Program-made: the position numbers and the translations under genes
In this document: positions 43,129 through 54,317 of the stretch, one piece after another
How positions within the stretch are numbered: position 1 is the first letter of the stretch
Layout of the letters: each line of letters opens with the position of its first letter
Origin: Earliella scabrosa
Taxonomy: Eukaryota > Basidiomycota > Agaricomycetes > Polyporales > Polyporaceae
Assembly: GCA_022605405.1 (NCBI GenBank)
Contig: JABYQQ010000009.1
Location: forward strand, 744,001-808,000
DNA length: 64,000 nt
Direction: 5' to 3'
The notes under the pieces: generated by a model
Told to the model about the DNA's origin: nothing
Seen by the model: only the letters and a program-made list of their open reading frames with translations
The model's database searches: none

Positions 43129-44989
43129 GGTGGGGAGAAGAACCGAGTCGGTTTCCTGGAGATGGAACTTGGGTGGGGGAAGGAGGAGGGGGTGGGGTGA
43201 GGACTGTGTGTGGACTGGTCAGAGCAGAGGTGTGTTCCGCGTTGTACATCACTGGCTCCCCGCTCTGCCTTGCTGCCGTTGCTTCTGCTGCTGTTTTGCA
43301 CGTCACGCAAACGCGCGACATTTGCACGCACGTACCATATGAGAATTGTCTGGCGCGTCGAGAAGGTGCTGTCCTTTCGTTTACCCTTTACGAGTCCGTT
43401 CACGTCGATATCGATATACCAGCCGCCTACGCATTATACCAGCACTAATGGGATGTAATCTACTCCTAGGCTAGATAGCTACTCTAATCGTCGCTCTTTC
43501 ATGACCACTAGACCTCCTGGAGGGGCTGTTTGACAAGGTGGCCAAGTCCATGGTCTACAATATTGATGGAAACAGGAGCACACCGAATTTCGAAACTACC
43601 TGCACCAGCTTCGTAATCCCAATCAACTTCACGACGGCCGGCGACCCCCCTTTCGTCCAGTCTATAGCCCTCATGGAATGGAACATGGTCGTTTGGTTAG
43701 GATTCTGGATCTCCGACGTTACACGCTCAGGTGAGCCGCGGGTCGGTTCCGATATCTGGGAATTTTGGGTGGCCAGATAACTTCCGACCGGCGCTTCCAT
43801 ACTGTGCCGATATTGGAGGGAGGTCTAAGCGCCGGCTGCAAAATATCTGTTGCAAGGCCGAATACTTATTGTCAAGTGGCATTAATCACTGGTCATCCCA
43901 TATCGCGTTTCCGTCCGCAGGAATATAAGTCCATAGTAAGGACTTGAATAATGCTTTCGTCTCCGTTGATCCGCCCTCTTGTCCGGGTCATTTGGCGCTC
44001 CGGTCCGCGTAAATATCGCACTCCTGTCCCACAAGTTTTACAGAGCAATCTCAGGCATGATTTCGACACTCAAGGCTTTGAGGTAGAGGTCTATCATACC
44101 CTTACATTGCATGAAAATTGCCGTTTCTCCGTCACATGGCTGCGATTGATGCAAACTGCGAGAGGCGGCATTACCAGCGGGAACGGCGGGATACCGAAAA
44201 CAGTAAGGCGGCGGCCCGAACAGTCTAGCGCCCAACAGGATGCGGGCAACTAGCAGGGTAGAAATGAAGTGTAATCCTGCGGCAACGAAGCACCAAATGG
44301 CCGTATAGACAATTTTCCTGGCTTGAGGTAAAGAAGGTCCGTATATGGATGCAGTTTGAAAACAAACGAGCGGGCGGATGATGAGCTGTAAAACGGTGGG
44401 GACCGATGCTCGATCTCGCCGGCAAGAGCAGCAAAAGAAATGACCGATGATTGATACCACCTGACATTATCCAGTTTTGCATATCTGTTCGGTACCCAGC
44501 GCCGCCCCGGCAGATAACTTCCGACCAAATACCCAGGGCGCCGGGTGCACACGTGGGCGTGTACATGGGGATTGCCGCGCACTGAGGCCTGAGGCCTGAG
44601 GCCTGAGGAGTCAGGACGTCCTAGAAATGTGGCTCTTAGACCATAGATTTGTCTTTACGTAAGCTAGCGCTGTCACCCAGAGGCCCACGCCGAACCACCA
44701 CGAACTTCCTGTACCGTACCGAATACCATCTCTTGCCATATACCATCTCTTGCTGAACCTGCCTGTGGCCCTGTTGAATATGATGACTACGGATGTTACG
44801 ACAAGCCCATCGCGAAGGTAGCGTTCATTCTAGTACTCGGGTGTGCAACCCGATCCGTATCTCACCACTGATCAATATTTTTCGAGCAGTCTCTCCAGCC
44901 CCGATGTCGCTGTTGTGAGTTCTACTTACGAGGTGATTATTGAATGACTCACATTATCTCACTGCAAGGATCATGGTACTGTCGAGGAC
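43129..44989. other. Repeat-bearing intergenic region
   Basis: 1.9 kb without a supported gene. It holds a 16-bp exact direct repeat CAGATAACTTCCGACC at 43774-43789 and 44511-44526, three tandem TGAGGCC units at about 44583-44605, and a doubled TACCATCTCTTGC (44723 and 44741). AT content is higher than in the genes. A frame at 43538-43780 (YNIDGNRSTPNFETTCTSF) has some protein character but no splice partner. It could be a decayed transposon. Confidence 0.45.
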
Positions 44990-46582
44990 ATGAGGAGGTC
45001 AAATGCCGCGACCCCAATCAACAACTTGCCCCCGGAAATTCTCGAACTCATCTTCTCTCTTGTACCGTGGCAGTATCAGCCCTTGAAGCACTTTGCAATC
45101 CATGTGCATTCCCGACCATGGCTCAAGGAGGTCCTCCCCATCATGTCAACTTGTCATCATTGGCGCCAGGTTGCCTCAGGCTGCCTGTCATTCTGGTCTG
45201 CAGTGGACACCACATTCACGAGGTCCCTCTTCCCGTCGTTCGCAGACTTGTATCGAGGCTCTCCCCTCGTTGTGAGTCTGGATGAAGGGTACGACGAGAG
45301 GACGCTCGCCTTTCTTTCCTGCCATTCCGACAAGATCACAGAGCTAAGCATAAGTTACATTCCCTCCGAAGTCTTCTCCGCCCTAGCTTCGGGGCCGCTA
45401 GCCGCCTTGGAGCACTGCGCTGTGGCTGGCGTGGTTGGGTACTCGCCGCAGTGGTCCAGAAGCAACCTCCTGAAGACCTTGTCGCTCTGTAGGTGCGACT
45501 TTCTGCCCGCAACCTCCATTCCCTCCCTCACCCATCTCGCTATCTGTGGATCCATGGTGGACCTTGGCCCTGACACCGTTCTACGCTTCATATCCGGCTG
45601 CAAGAACCTTGAAACACTGTGTTATCACGAGATCGGGCTCTTCGATATCCATTCCCACACCACGACGTGGACGGAACCCATCGTTCTCGAACGCCTCGAG
45701 CGGTTCGTGTTACAGATGGAATATTTCGGGGGGTATCCGGACGAGATCTGCCACCTCTTCTACGCCTACCTCAAAGTCCCCAGCCCCTGCGTCGTTGAGA
45801 TAGGACAACTTCCTTTCTCTGACCTCACCCTATGCATGGAGTTCGTCGGGCTCAAGCGTTGTGCTCAAACGTGGCATCTCCTCTTAACAACGGACTACCC
45901 AATGTGTTGGTGCATACGCATATTTAACCGAGATGAAGGCAAATACCTGGGGTTCTCACCCGGGTCCACGACAGAGGAGTCACTTAGTTTGCTCAACCCC
46001 GAGATCGCGGCCATGCTTTCGCAAGTGCGCGAGCTCTGGCTCAGCCCATGGACCAGCTACTACTTCGACCTTCCAACAGCACTGGACCTTCGTTTCCCCT
46101 TCCTCATTCCCCACCTCGCTGGCCTCGAGACACTTGTCTTCTGTCGCACGCCGCGCCGTGGGACACCTGAAGAGCTAGCAGAATCGCGTATTATGCAGGA
46201 GCTGCACGTACGCAAATCTGCTTCCGGGGCAGAGACCGTCTCCTGCCCTTCGCTCAAGACGCTGCGCGTGGACGTCTTCTCTGATGCCGAAGAGCATCAC
46301 CTCCTCCACATAGCACGCTCACGGGCCGACGCGGGTCATCCTTTATCCCGCCTGATCGTTGGATGTTGGCCTGTTGACAGGCCGCGCGACGTGGTGAAGG
46401 ATGAGTGGTACGTGCTCCGTGAGTACGACGGACACGGCAACCTCGTGCGGGTAGGAGATGCGCTGTCGGACGGATTGAAGGCACATTGGATGTCGCAGCT
46501 CTCGAACGTCTGCTTGGACGAGATAGAGTGCGCGCCATACTCAGGCTGGTACACTTGGGATTGGGAAGGTGCTCGGAGATAG
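44990..46582 (+). CDS. F-box protein, single exon
   Basis: Likely SCF substrate receptor, 530 residues. F-box at residues 9-55: INNLPPEILELIFSLVP, then MSTCHHWRQVASGCLSFWSA, the second F-box helix typical of agaricomycete F-box proteins. The remainder contains irregular Leu-rich stretches (SNLLKTLSLCRCDFLP, VLERLERFVLQMEYF, VRELWLSPW, AGLETLVFC, CPSLKTLRVDVF), consistent with degenerate LRRs. Unlike the pair at the left end it has no intron and shows no close sequence similarity to them, so it belongs to a different F-box lineage. No transmembrane segment. It stands alone between the repeat-bearing region and the small secreted protein gene. Confidence 0.9.
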   Translation: MRRSNAATPINNLPPEILELIFSLVPWQYQPLKHFAIHVHSRPWLKEVLPIMSTCHHWRQVASGCLSFWSAVDTTFTRSLFPSFADLYRGSPLVVSLDEGYDERTLAFLSCHSDKITELSISYIPSEVFSALASGPLAALEHCAVAGVVGYSPQWSRSNLLKTLSLCRCDFLPATSIPSLTHLAICGSMVDLGPDTVLRFISGCKNLETLCYHEIGLFDIHSHTTTWTEPIVLERLERFVLQMEYFGGYPDEICHLFYAYLKVPSPCVVEIGQLPFSDLTLCMEFVGLKRCAQTWHLLLTTDYPMCWCIRIFNRDEGKYLGFSPGSTTEESLSLLNPEIAAMLSQVRELWLSPWTSYYFDLPTALDLRFPFLIPHLAGLETLVFCRTPRRGTPEELAESRIMQELHVRKSASGAETVSCPSLKTLRVDVFSDAEEHHLLHIARSRADAGHPLSRLIVGCWPVDRPRDVVKDEWYVLREYDGHGNLVRVGDALSDGLKAHWMSQLSNVCLDEIECAPYSGWYTWDWEGARR

Positions 46583-47071
46583 AATCATATAGTGCATATT
46601 ACATTATTCGGAGAGATTGCGATTGATACTGTACTTACATGTTCGCTTCAGCTCCACCTTGTTGGCCCGTGTTTCTATCTGTACAAACGCATTGTCACGC
46701 GGAATCGAGGGAGTTAAAGCCAAACTACCCCAGCCAGGGGAGCTTGAGGGCGACTTCGCGAGCACAACCGTCCAGCACGGAGGTCACGTGCTACGGGCGC
46801 ACTCGCCCCCGGAGGGACTGAACATCCGTTGTGTTCGCAGCAGGTCCTCGTGAGTCGTGCCCCGGCCGCCGTCACCTCGGCGTTTGATGCTCTACGTCGA
46901 GCACGATGAGCAGGTCGCGGTGAGGCTCCTGTCTGGAAGGAATCCGGATCAGCAGCTGCATCCAGATCTCGGAGGTGTTTAAAGGCCTACGTCCAGCTTC
47001 ATATAGAGGGGTACAGGCCACTCATACCTTCACGTTCTCCTTCTGCCCTCTCACCTTTCACTTTCACGGTC
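46583..47071. other. Intergenic, promoter of the small secreted protein
   Basis: About 490 bp, no other gene supported. A TTTAAAGG element at about 46978-46986, some 88 bp before the start, is the likely TATA-like box; the leader is C/T-rich (CTTCTGCCCTCTCACC). Confidence 0.45.
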
Positions 47072-47575
47072 ATGAAGTTCACCGCTGCCGCCTTTGCTCT
47101 CATTGCCGCGACCACTGCGTTCGCCTGCGATCGCATCCCGGACGACAAGCTCGAGGTCGTCAACTTCCCTGGTGGTGACGCTGCAGCCTTCTGCGCGCTC
47201 TGGAAGGAAACTTGGTGAGCCCTGAACCCGAGCTCATGCCAAATCAACGTACAGAAAAGTTTGATCATCTCGGTCTCTGTGCAGCCGCAACTTCGTCCCG
47301 GAGGACGACACGCTCGTCTTCACCAGCACGAACTGTCGCGCGGGCAACATTGTCCTCCAAAACAAGACCACTCAGGTGCGTGCCGGCTTGGATTCATTTC
47401 GAGGGGAGCGCGCGGAAGAGGAAGGGCGGTGTGTGTTGACGTTCGAATACCTTTTCCCCAGGCCTCGGTCACCTGCTCGTTCTCCCCCGATGGCGGCTGC
47501 ACCAAGCAGGCGTTCTTCGTCGAAGTCGCCGAGCTGACTGGTGCAACCCTTGTGGGCCCCTGGACCTCGAACTAG
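47072..47575 (+). CDS. Small secreted cysteine-rich protein
   Basis: Exons 47072-47214, 47285-47375 and 47462-47575; 115 residues. A signal peptide is obvious (MKFTAAAFALIAATTAFA, cleavage before CDR). The mature protein of about 97 residues has six cysteines: C in CDRIPDD, FCALWKETC (two), TNCRAG, SVTCSF and GGCTKQ. An even Cys count suggests three disulfides and an extracellular life. Motifs ETCRNFVPEDDTLVFTS and PDGGCTKQAFF are not from a family I recognise. It could be an effector-like or wall-associated protein; nothing in the sequence settles this. The strong core promoter features fit inducible, abundant expression. Confidence 0.82.
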
Positions 47576-47969
47576 AACGGTGTCGCGCTTGCTGTTGAGG
47601 ATCACAACTTGTTGTATTAGCACTGTTCAACGCTTGTACCAGCCCTCATCAGCGCGTGTCCGCCTTCTCTCCGAGGTAGCTCCACCGTCGGCAGCAGTTT
47701 CAGATGGAGTTGGACCGCAAGCTTTGGCGAGTGACTTATCAGCACGGGTTCGACGCTGCAATGATGCCCACCCTTTCGTGTCCATTGAGCTCCGCCACCG
47801 CGTCTACTACTGTATACATTGTCAGTGACTCATGGTGCTGCCTGGTTCTCAGTGGCTGTGATACGTACCACTATGCTGTGCTGCTGCTGATCCTGCTCTC
47901 CTGCTGAGTAGCAAGTTTGTGCGTGTGCACGCCGAACCTCGCCGCGACCTGCGCTGACTGTACAGAGAT

Positions 47970-48000
47970 CCCTGACAAATCGCATTCTGCTTTGTCAGGG
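47970..48000. repeat. Perfect 10-bp inverted repeat upstream of GST member 11
   Basis: CCCTGACAAA (47970-47979) and TTTGTCAGGG (47991-48000) flank an 11-nt loop. It lies about 140-170 bp before the ATG of the GST gene and could be a dimeric-factor binding site or a hairpin. A TATTTAAAT box follows at 48040-48048. Confidence 0.55.
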
Positions 48001-48140
48001 TGATCCTAGCTCACCATGAGCGACTTTGGATCTAGTTAGTATTTAAATCACAAGGTTCGGGCTGGTTTCATGTTTGAGCACACTGCGAGTCGAAGTTACA
48101 CCACACTCACCTCTCCTGCGTTATTGCACCTCGAGTCCAG

Positions 48141-48976
48141 ATGGCCGCACCTATCATCCTCTACGACATTCCAGGGAATGTGAAAAACAAAGTATGGTCA
48201 CCCAACACCTACAAAGCAAGGTGTGCACAGAGTCAGCCCAATACCGGGGCTTGCGGCTCAGCGCGACCTCCTCCCGCAGGTTCTGCCTTACCATCAAAGG
48301 CCTCCCGCACAAGACCGTCTGGGTCGAGTATCCCGACATCGAGGCCCTCTGCAAGAAGCTCGGCGCGCGCCCGACGTCCCAGAAGCCCGACGGACGGCCA
48401 CTCTATACCCTGCCCGTCATCAGCGACCCGAATACCGGCGCGGTCGTCGCCGACTCGGCGGCGATCGCGCAATACCTCGACAGCACGTACCCCGATACGC
48501 GCACGCTGATCCCCACGGGAGCGGACGCGCTCACTGCCGCGTTTGACCACGCATTCTGGGGCACGGCTGGGGGTCCGGCGTTCTTCTCCGTCATGATGGC
48601 GCGCATGGTGGCGCTGCTCAACCCGCGCAGCTCGACGTATATCCGCGAGGCGAGGGCGGAGATGCTGGGGCTCAACGCAGGGGTGGGCGAGGGGCTGGAG
48701 GAGCTTCGGAAGGGCCTGCACAAGATCGCGGAGGAGTGGCTGGAGGCGGATGGGAGGGAGAAGATGTTCGTGATGGGCGACGAGGTCGGCGTGACGTATG
48801 CGGACATCATCCTCGCGAGCTTCCTTCTATGGGTGCAGAAATCGTTTGGCGAGGAGAGCAGGGAGTGGAAGGGCGTGCTCGAGTGGGATGGCGGGAGGTG
48901 GGCTAAGTTGCTGGCGGAATTTGAGAAGTACCATGAGGTGGATGATGGCGAAGAGTTGAAGCTTGAAGCATTGTAA
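48141..48976 (+). CDS. Glutathione transferase, FuA-like (array member 11)
   Basis: Exon 1 48141-48220 (MAAPIILYDIPGNVKNKVW, SPNTYKAR), exon 2 48280-48976 (FCLTIKGLPHKTVWVEYPD); 258 residues. Same intron position and same 80-nt first exon as the left-hand array but on the opposite strand. Its SPNTYKAR loop keeps the Ser; Tyr replaces Trp. Cis-Pro TLPVISDPNT, ADSAAIAQYLDSTYPD and the C-terminal EWKGVLEWDGGRWAKLLAEFEKY are intact. It groups with members 1 and 3 by the FCL start of exon 2 and EWLEADGREKMFVMGDEVG. The middle of the helical domain (RAEMLGLNAGVGEGLEEL) is shorter than in the others. Confidence 0.92.
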
Positions 48977-49330
48977 CGACTTCAACAGTACGCTGTACAG
49001 TGGCGCTTCACAATAACATTGCCTAATCGGTCTGGAATTGAGTACAATACATGGGTTTATCAAGGGTATACTGATAGCCAGAGCATGAGAATGCGATCGA
49101 GAACTGGGAGGAGAAGCCAATAAGCTTACCAAGCTGTTGCTATACGCTCGAGCTCGATTGGCTGCAGGTCCCTCCGAGTCAGGAACTTAGGGAGTTCGGG
49201 TGCCCGTCCGGTGGGAGTGAAGCGCGGAATGAACCTTAGCTTGGCAACGTCACCTGTGCGACTTATAAGACTGGGTCACGGAGAGGTTTGTGGACATACC
49301 TTCCACGCCCTCTCACCTCGTTAGAGCGAC

Positions 49331-50168
49331 ATGTCCGAGCCCATCGTATTCTATGATATTCCCGGGACCGCCTCCAAGGACAAAGCGTGGTCTCCGAACA
49401 CCTGGAAGACGAGGTAAGCGCATTAGTTCCACATCACGAACCTTGGGGATAGTGTTTGACTATCCGGATAGATACTGCTTGAACATCAAGGGCATCCCCT
49501 ATAAGACCGTCTGGGTCGAGTACCCCGACATTGCTCCTGTGTTGAAGGAGATCGGAGCGACGCCCTCTTCCACCGACGCCGATGGAGCCCCGCACTACAC
49601 CCTCCCCACGATCTATGACCCGAACACGAAGACGGTAGTGACAGAGTCCGCCGCTATTGCGCGATACCTCGACAGGACGTATCCATCCCCCGCCACGCTC
49701 ATCCCGAAGGAGACAGACGCGCTGCACGAGGCCTTCACGCAGACCTTCCGCACGGTCTTCATGACAGACCTGCTCCAGATCGGACTGCCCGCGACATGCG
49801 CACAGCTGAACCCACGCAGCGCGGAATACTTCCGCCGAACGCGCGAGCGGTGGTACAACGCAAAGATGGAGGAGTTCGCGCCGGAGGGCAGCGAGAAGCG
49901 CGCCAAACACTGGAAGGCGGTTGAGGATGCGCTGCACATGTCCAAGGGGTGGCTGGAGGCGGACGGGACGAAGAAGCTGTTCTTCACGGGCGACAAGATT
50001 GCGTACGCGGACATCACGGTCGCGTCGTTCTTGCTTTGGATCAAGGTCGTGTGCGGGGAGGACAGCAAGGAGTGGAAGGATGTGATGCAGTGGGATGGTG
50101 GACATTGGGCGAAGTTCATGGGGGAGTTTGACAAGTACGGCGCGGTTGATGTTGGAAGTGATGCTTGA
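49331..50168 (+). CDS. Glutathione transferase, FuA-like (array member 12)
   Basis: Exon 1 49331-49413 (MSEPIVFYDIPGTASKDKAW, SPNTWKTR), exon 2 49472-50168 (YCLNIKGIPYKTVWVEYPD); 259 residues. It has the cleanest set of class motifs in the window: SPNTWKTR, TLPTIYDPNTKTVVTES, AIARYLDRTYPS, then the helical KMEEFAPEGSEKRAKHWKAVE and WKDVMQWDGGHWAKFMGEFD. The DYR-type boundary of exon 2 is identical to that of the minus-strand genes. A TTATAA box lies at about 49264, 67 bp before the start, inside a GCGACTTATAAGAC context resembling that of members 6 and 8. Confidence 0.93.
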
Positions 50169-50684
50169 ATGGAATTCTGACATTGCAAGACATACCATGC
50201 ACGCCCATTAGCGTTCCGTCCAATCCACCATATGCAGTGGCCGCTCTGAATCCCTTGGTTACTCAATTGCGCTAACTTTCTGGTAGTTCCTGGCCAAGCA
50301 TACGGATGACATCGTCGGATGTGGCAAACCGAAATGAGTTCGAATTCATGTGGCGGTCTCGCCCTCCCAATAAAATGGACAAGACAATCTAGAGCGAGAG
50401 ATTGAGTGCTCGCCTGCAACTTTGGGGGAAGAGAACACACCTAGTGCCGTTGTGTTGCCGCAGTGGCTGCTAACTCTGTCAGACGGGCGCAGGTCGTGGT
50501 GGAGGTAGAGAGAGCAGAGGATGCCGGATAAGGCTGCGAGCGCAGCCGATGCTTGCCGGTGACGTCTAGCGTCTGAGAGCGAGAGGCGTTTGCAACGCGA
50601 GAGGGCGCGTAGCAACTTGTCCCGGCCACTTCTGTTCTCCCGTCTGCAGGCTCAGATCCTTCTTTCCCGCTGTCTCCCACCACC
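50169..50684. other. Intergenic spacer
   Basis: About 515 bp; 3' flank of GST member 12 and promoter of the cation exchanger. No other feature supported. Confidence 0.4.
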
Positions 50685-53600
50685 ATGGCCAGCGGCGCAC
50701 ACTTCAGCGAGCCAGAGCAGGACGACGCCGGGCTCACCACCCCAGGGACGACGCCCACACCTGCAGCGGGCACACGGGGCCCGCTCTACCGCAGTATGAG
50801 CCACAGTTCACAATGGTCCATTCCCGAAACCCCCTCGCATCACCTCCAGGGGACCTCTTACTTCACACAGCGTGCATCATCACCTAACACACGCCGCGTG
50901 TCCTCCGCGAACCCCGGTAGGAACCTCTCCACCAGCTCGAGCAGGCGAAGGGGTGCGAGGAGCACCAGCGTCACCAGCTCACATGCCACTGCTAGGGGGT
51001 ATGGCGAGGAGGGGAGCACGCTCAGCGAGGAGAATGAGGGATCTGGATCAGGCGACGACAACGAAGACTCGTCGGGGAACGACACTCCTCAGCCTGGAGA
51101 AGGTCATGCAGGCGATGACGACGGAGACGACGACGAGGACCACGAAGAGGACCCGATCACCCTCAAGGATCGCCAATCGCTCATCAACGTCGAGCATCCA
51201 TTCGGTCTGCCTATATGGAAGCCCGCGCTGTACAAGAAGCAGCGGTCAGTCACAAAGTACGCAGACCAAGCGCTTCACTCCGTCCCCAGTGCGCAGGCAG
51301 AGCGCCATCTCCTCCCCGGCAATATCTTCTGGCTTGTCGCGTTCGGATGGTGGATCGCGGTGACGTGTTTCATCGTATCCGGCGTCTTATACGTCGTTCC
51401 AAAAGGCGGGCGACTTTACTCAAGGCTCGTCTTCGGCCTCGGATGGTACATCGCATGGCCGTTTGGCAAGTATGTCGAAGGTGATCTCGGTGCTCTCCCT
51501 GAAGACGAAGAGCAAGGCATTCCCGACTCCGCACACACAGAACACTTCCCTGAAGATCACGATGTCGGCTCCTCCTCTGCACCAGAGTCCCAGTCCGCTC
51601 ATTCGACGATAACCCCTCGCACTGCAATGCTCCAGGAAGCAAGCTCAGACTCATGGATCCCTCCTACCGCGACGACTTCGCTTCTTGGGGGCACAAACGG
51701 TCAGGCACGTCCCGCCACACGTCCTGCGAAGTCGTACGGTGCCACTACGACCTCATCGACGTACCCGGTCGAGGTCTTGGCCGAGAGCAAGGCCGAAGTT
51801 TGGTTGGGCAAGGCTTGCTTCTGGCTTGCTCTCATCTGCCTCATCGCTCCCATCATTCTATTGGTGTCGCTCATCTGTTGGTTCTTCATCTTCACGATCC
51901 CGATGGCCAGGCTTAACTGGGCTCTCATCAAGCACCTATTCGAGCACCCAACGTCCATCCGGTTCTGCGCCGCTCCCGTGGTGCCAGTGTCAGAAGAAGG
52001 CGAAGAGATGACCCCTGGTCAGGGTGATGTCGAAGCGACGCCCGTCGCATTCAAGCACGCCAGACTGGCCGCAGGCCAAGCAGCGCCGTCCGGTTCGCCT
52101 ACGTCCACCGTCCTTCTCTGCACTTACACCGCATGGGGTTGGAAGTACTACAAGTACACGGTCGGTGGTGTCAACATCATCTTCGTTAACCTCCTTCCGT
52201 TCGTTTTGTTCGCCATACTCGATGGTATCGTTCTACTGCCCATGGTCGAGCGCCGCGAACACGCAGGCAAACATGTTCCGGCATTCCTCGCGTTCATCAC
52301 TTCCCGTGCTCTCATCTTCTTGATGAGTCTGGCGAGTGTCATTCCGCTTTCGTACTTCATCGGTATGGCCGTCGCGTCCATCTCGGCGCAGTCGTCCATC
52401 GGTATGGGTGCCGTCATCAACGCGACCTTCGGTTCCATCATCGAGATTATCCTGTACGGCATCGCGCTCACCCAGAGCAAGGGCCATCTCGTGGAGGGCT
52501 CCATCGTTGGCAGCTTGCTCGCGGGTGTGTTGCTCATGCCTGGGATGAGTATGGTCAGCGGTGCGGTGCGGAGGAAGGAGATGAAGTTCAATGCGAAGAG
52601 TGCAGGCGTGACCAGTATGCTGCTCATCATGGCATTCATTGGTACAATTGCGCCGACGCTGTTCTATCAGACCTACGGTAGCGTAAGTCACCTCATTCGT
52701 TGACATGGTGGATTCCTACTGAACATCCGTAATGTAGTTCGAGCTCATCTGTGACGGATGCCCGTCGCACGACGGCTCGTCCCTCACCAAGCCATGGGTC
52801 TGCCAGCACTGCTACTACAAGCACCCTGACCCTGTGGACGACCCTTTCTACCAGTCTACTGTCAAGAGCTTGATGTACTTCTGTGCGGTCATCCTCGTCT
52901 TCGTGAGTAGTGGAGTGTGTGTGTGGTTCCACCTGTTGCTGACGACGTTTTGTAGTCGTACCTCATCGGTCTCTGGTTCTCTCTGCGCACCCACGCCAGT
53001 CAGATCTGGCAGAACCCTCAGCAGCTCCTGCATCCCATGGAAGTCAACGCGCCTGGCGCGTCCAACCGTCTCTCGATCTACCACAGGCTCATTCCCGGCA
53101 GCCACCAGAAGGGCAGTCTGCACCACAAGCCAAGCATCATCACCACCCACACCGTCGAGAGCGAATCGCCATCGCGCAGCGAGACCCCCGTCCCTCGCGT
53201 ACACGAGCCCGTTTCTCCGACCGACCCACATGCCGTCCAACCGACCGTCCCGACGCCCCTGGCTCAGCCGGGCATGGCCCGCCGGATCTCGTACGCGAAC
53301 CCACCGGTGGTGAACGTGAACGCGCAGGGCTTCACGCCGATCCTCGAGAGCGTCGACCATGCGATCAAGGACACGGGCATCCAGCCGCTGCAGCTCCCGG
53401 GCAACATCACGACGGACGAGTTCACGCGCGCGGTCGCGGTCGCCACCGTGAGCGCGCTTCGGCACCAGCAGCACTCGCGCTCGCCGGCGCGGCTGCGTGC
53501 GTCAGGCGAGGTGGAGGAAGGGCATGGGGGCGGACATGGTGGCCATGATGCGCCGTCGTGGAGCCGGACGACGAGTGCGAGCGTTTTGCTGGCTTGCACT

Positions 53601-54317
53601 GCGCTGTATGCGATCATCGCTGGTGAGCTTTCAATTCCCTCTCCTTGCCATGTATGTGCTATTTGAGAACCGGGTTCGCTGATGTTTGCGGGCGCATACA
53701 GAGATCTTGGTTGATGTCGTCGACGTCGTGATGGAGGGCTCGGGCATCGACGAGAAGTTCCTCGGAGTGACGCTCTTTGCGCTCGTCCCGAACACGACTG
53801 AGTTCATGAACGCTATCTCGTTTGCGATGAACGGCAACATTGCGCTCAGGTGTGTGGCGGTTCCAGCTACTCGTTGTTGGGATTGAGATCTGATGGGTAC
53901 ATCCAGCATGGAGATCGGTTCCGCGTATGCACTACAAGTCTGTTTGCTCCAGATTCCAGCGATGGTTGCATTCTCCGCGTGGTATGCACCCGAGAGGATG
54001 GGCTCCGTCGCTGAAACGTTCACGTACGCTCCCCTTCCCTATTCGAATCCTAAACAGCATGCTGACATAGGTGCAGCCTGATCTTCCCGCGCTGGGACAT
54101 CATCGCGATCATCCTCTCCGTCTTCCTCATGACGTACACCTACATCGAGGCGAAGAGCAACTACCACCGCGGCAGCATCCTCATCCTCAGCTACCTCGTG
54201 CTCGTGTCGGGCTTCTTCTACGCGCCCAACCGTTCGGATGAGGACGAGATGCTCGGCTACTTGGGCCCACTCGCGCAGTCGTTCACCAGCGCGATGTCCT
54301 TCTTCACTCTCCGCTGA
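50685..54317 (+). CDS. Vacuolar cation/proton exchanger, VNX1-like
   Basis: Multi-pass exchanger of the CaCA/CAX superfamily, likely moving Na+, K+ or Ca2+ into the vacuole against H+. Exons 50685-52682, 52738-52902, 52956-53622, 53702-53849, 53907-54023, 54077-54317; 1111 residues. Residues 1-160 are Ser/Thr-rich with an Asp/Glu run ([14 protein letters not shown]), then a helix-rich N-domain ([21 protein letters not shown]). Exchanger repeat 1 is [20 protein letters not shown], repeat 2 is [20 protein letters not shown] followed by [20 protein letters not shown]. The large hydrophilic loop between the halves, with a Cys cluster ([17 protein letters not shown]), is as in yeast Vnx1p and unlike the short CAX transporters. 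Both acidic repeat residues (the Glu of SIIE and of TTEF) are kept. Confidence 0.92.

Noticed and set aside
42006..43403. 465-codon minus-strand frame opposite the Ser-rich gene
   Set aside because: It is the antisense shadow of the long Ser-rich last exon; Ser/Arg codons give open complementary frames. No motif and no start context.
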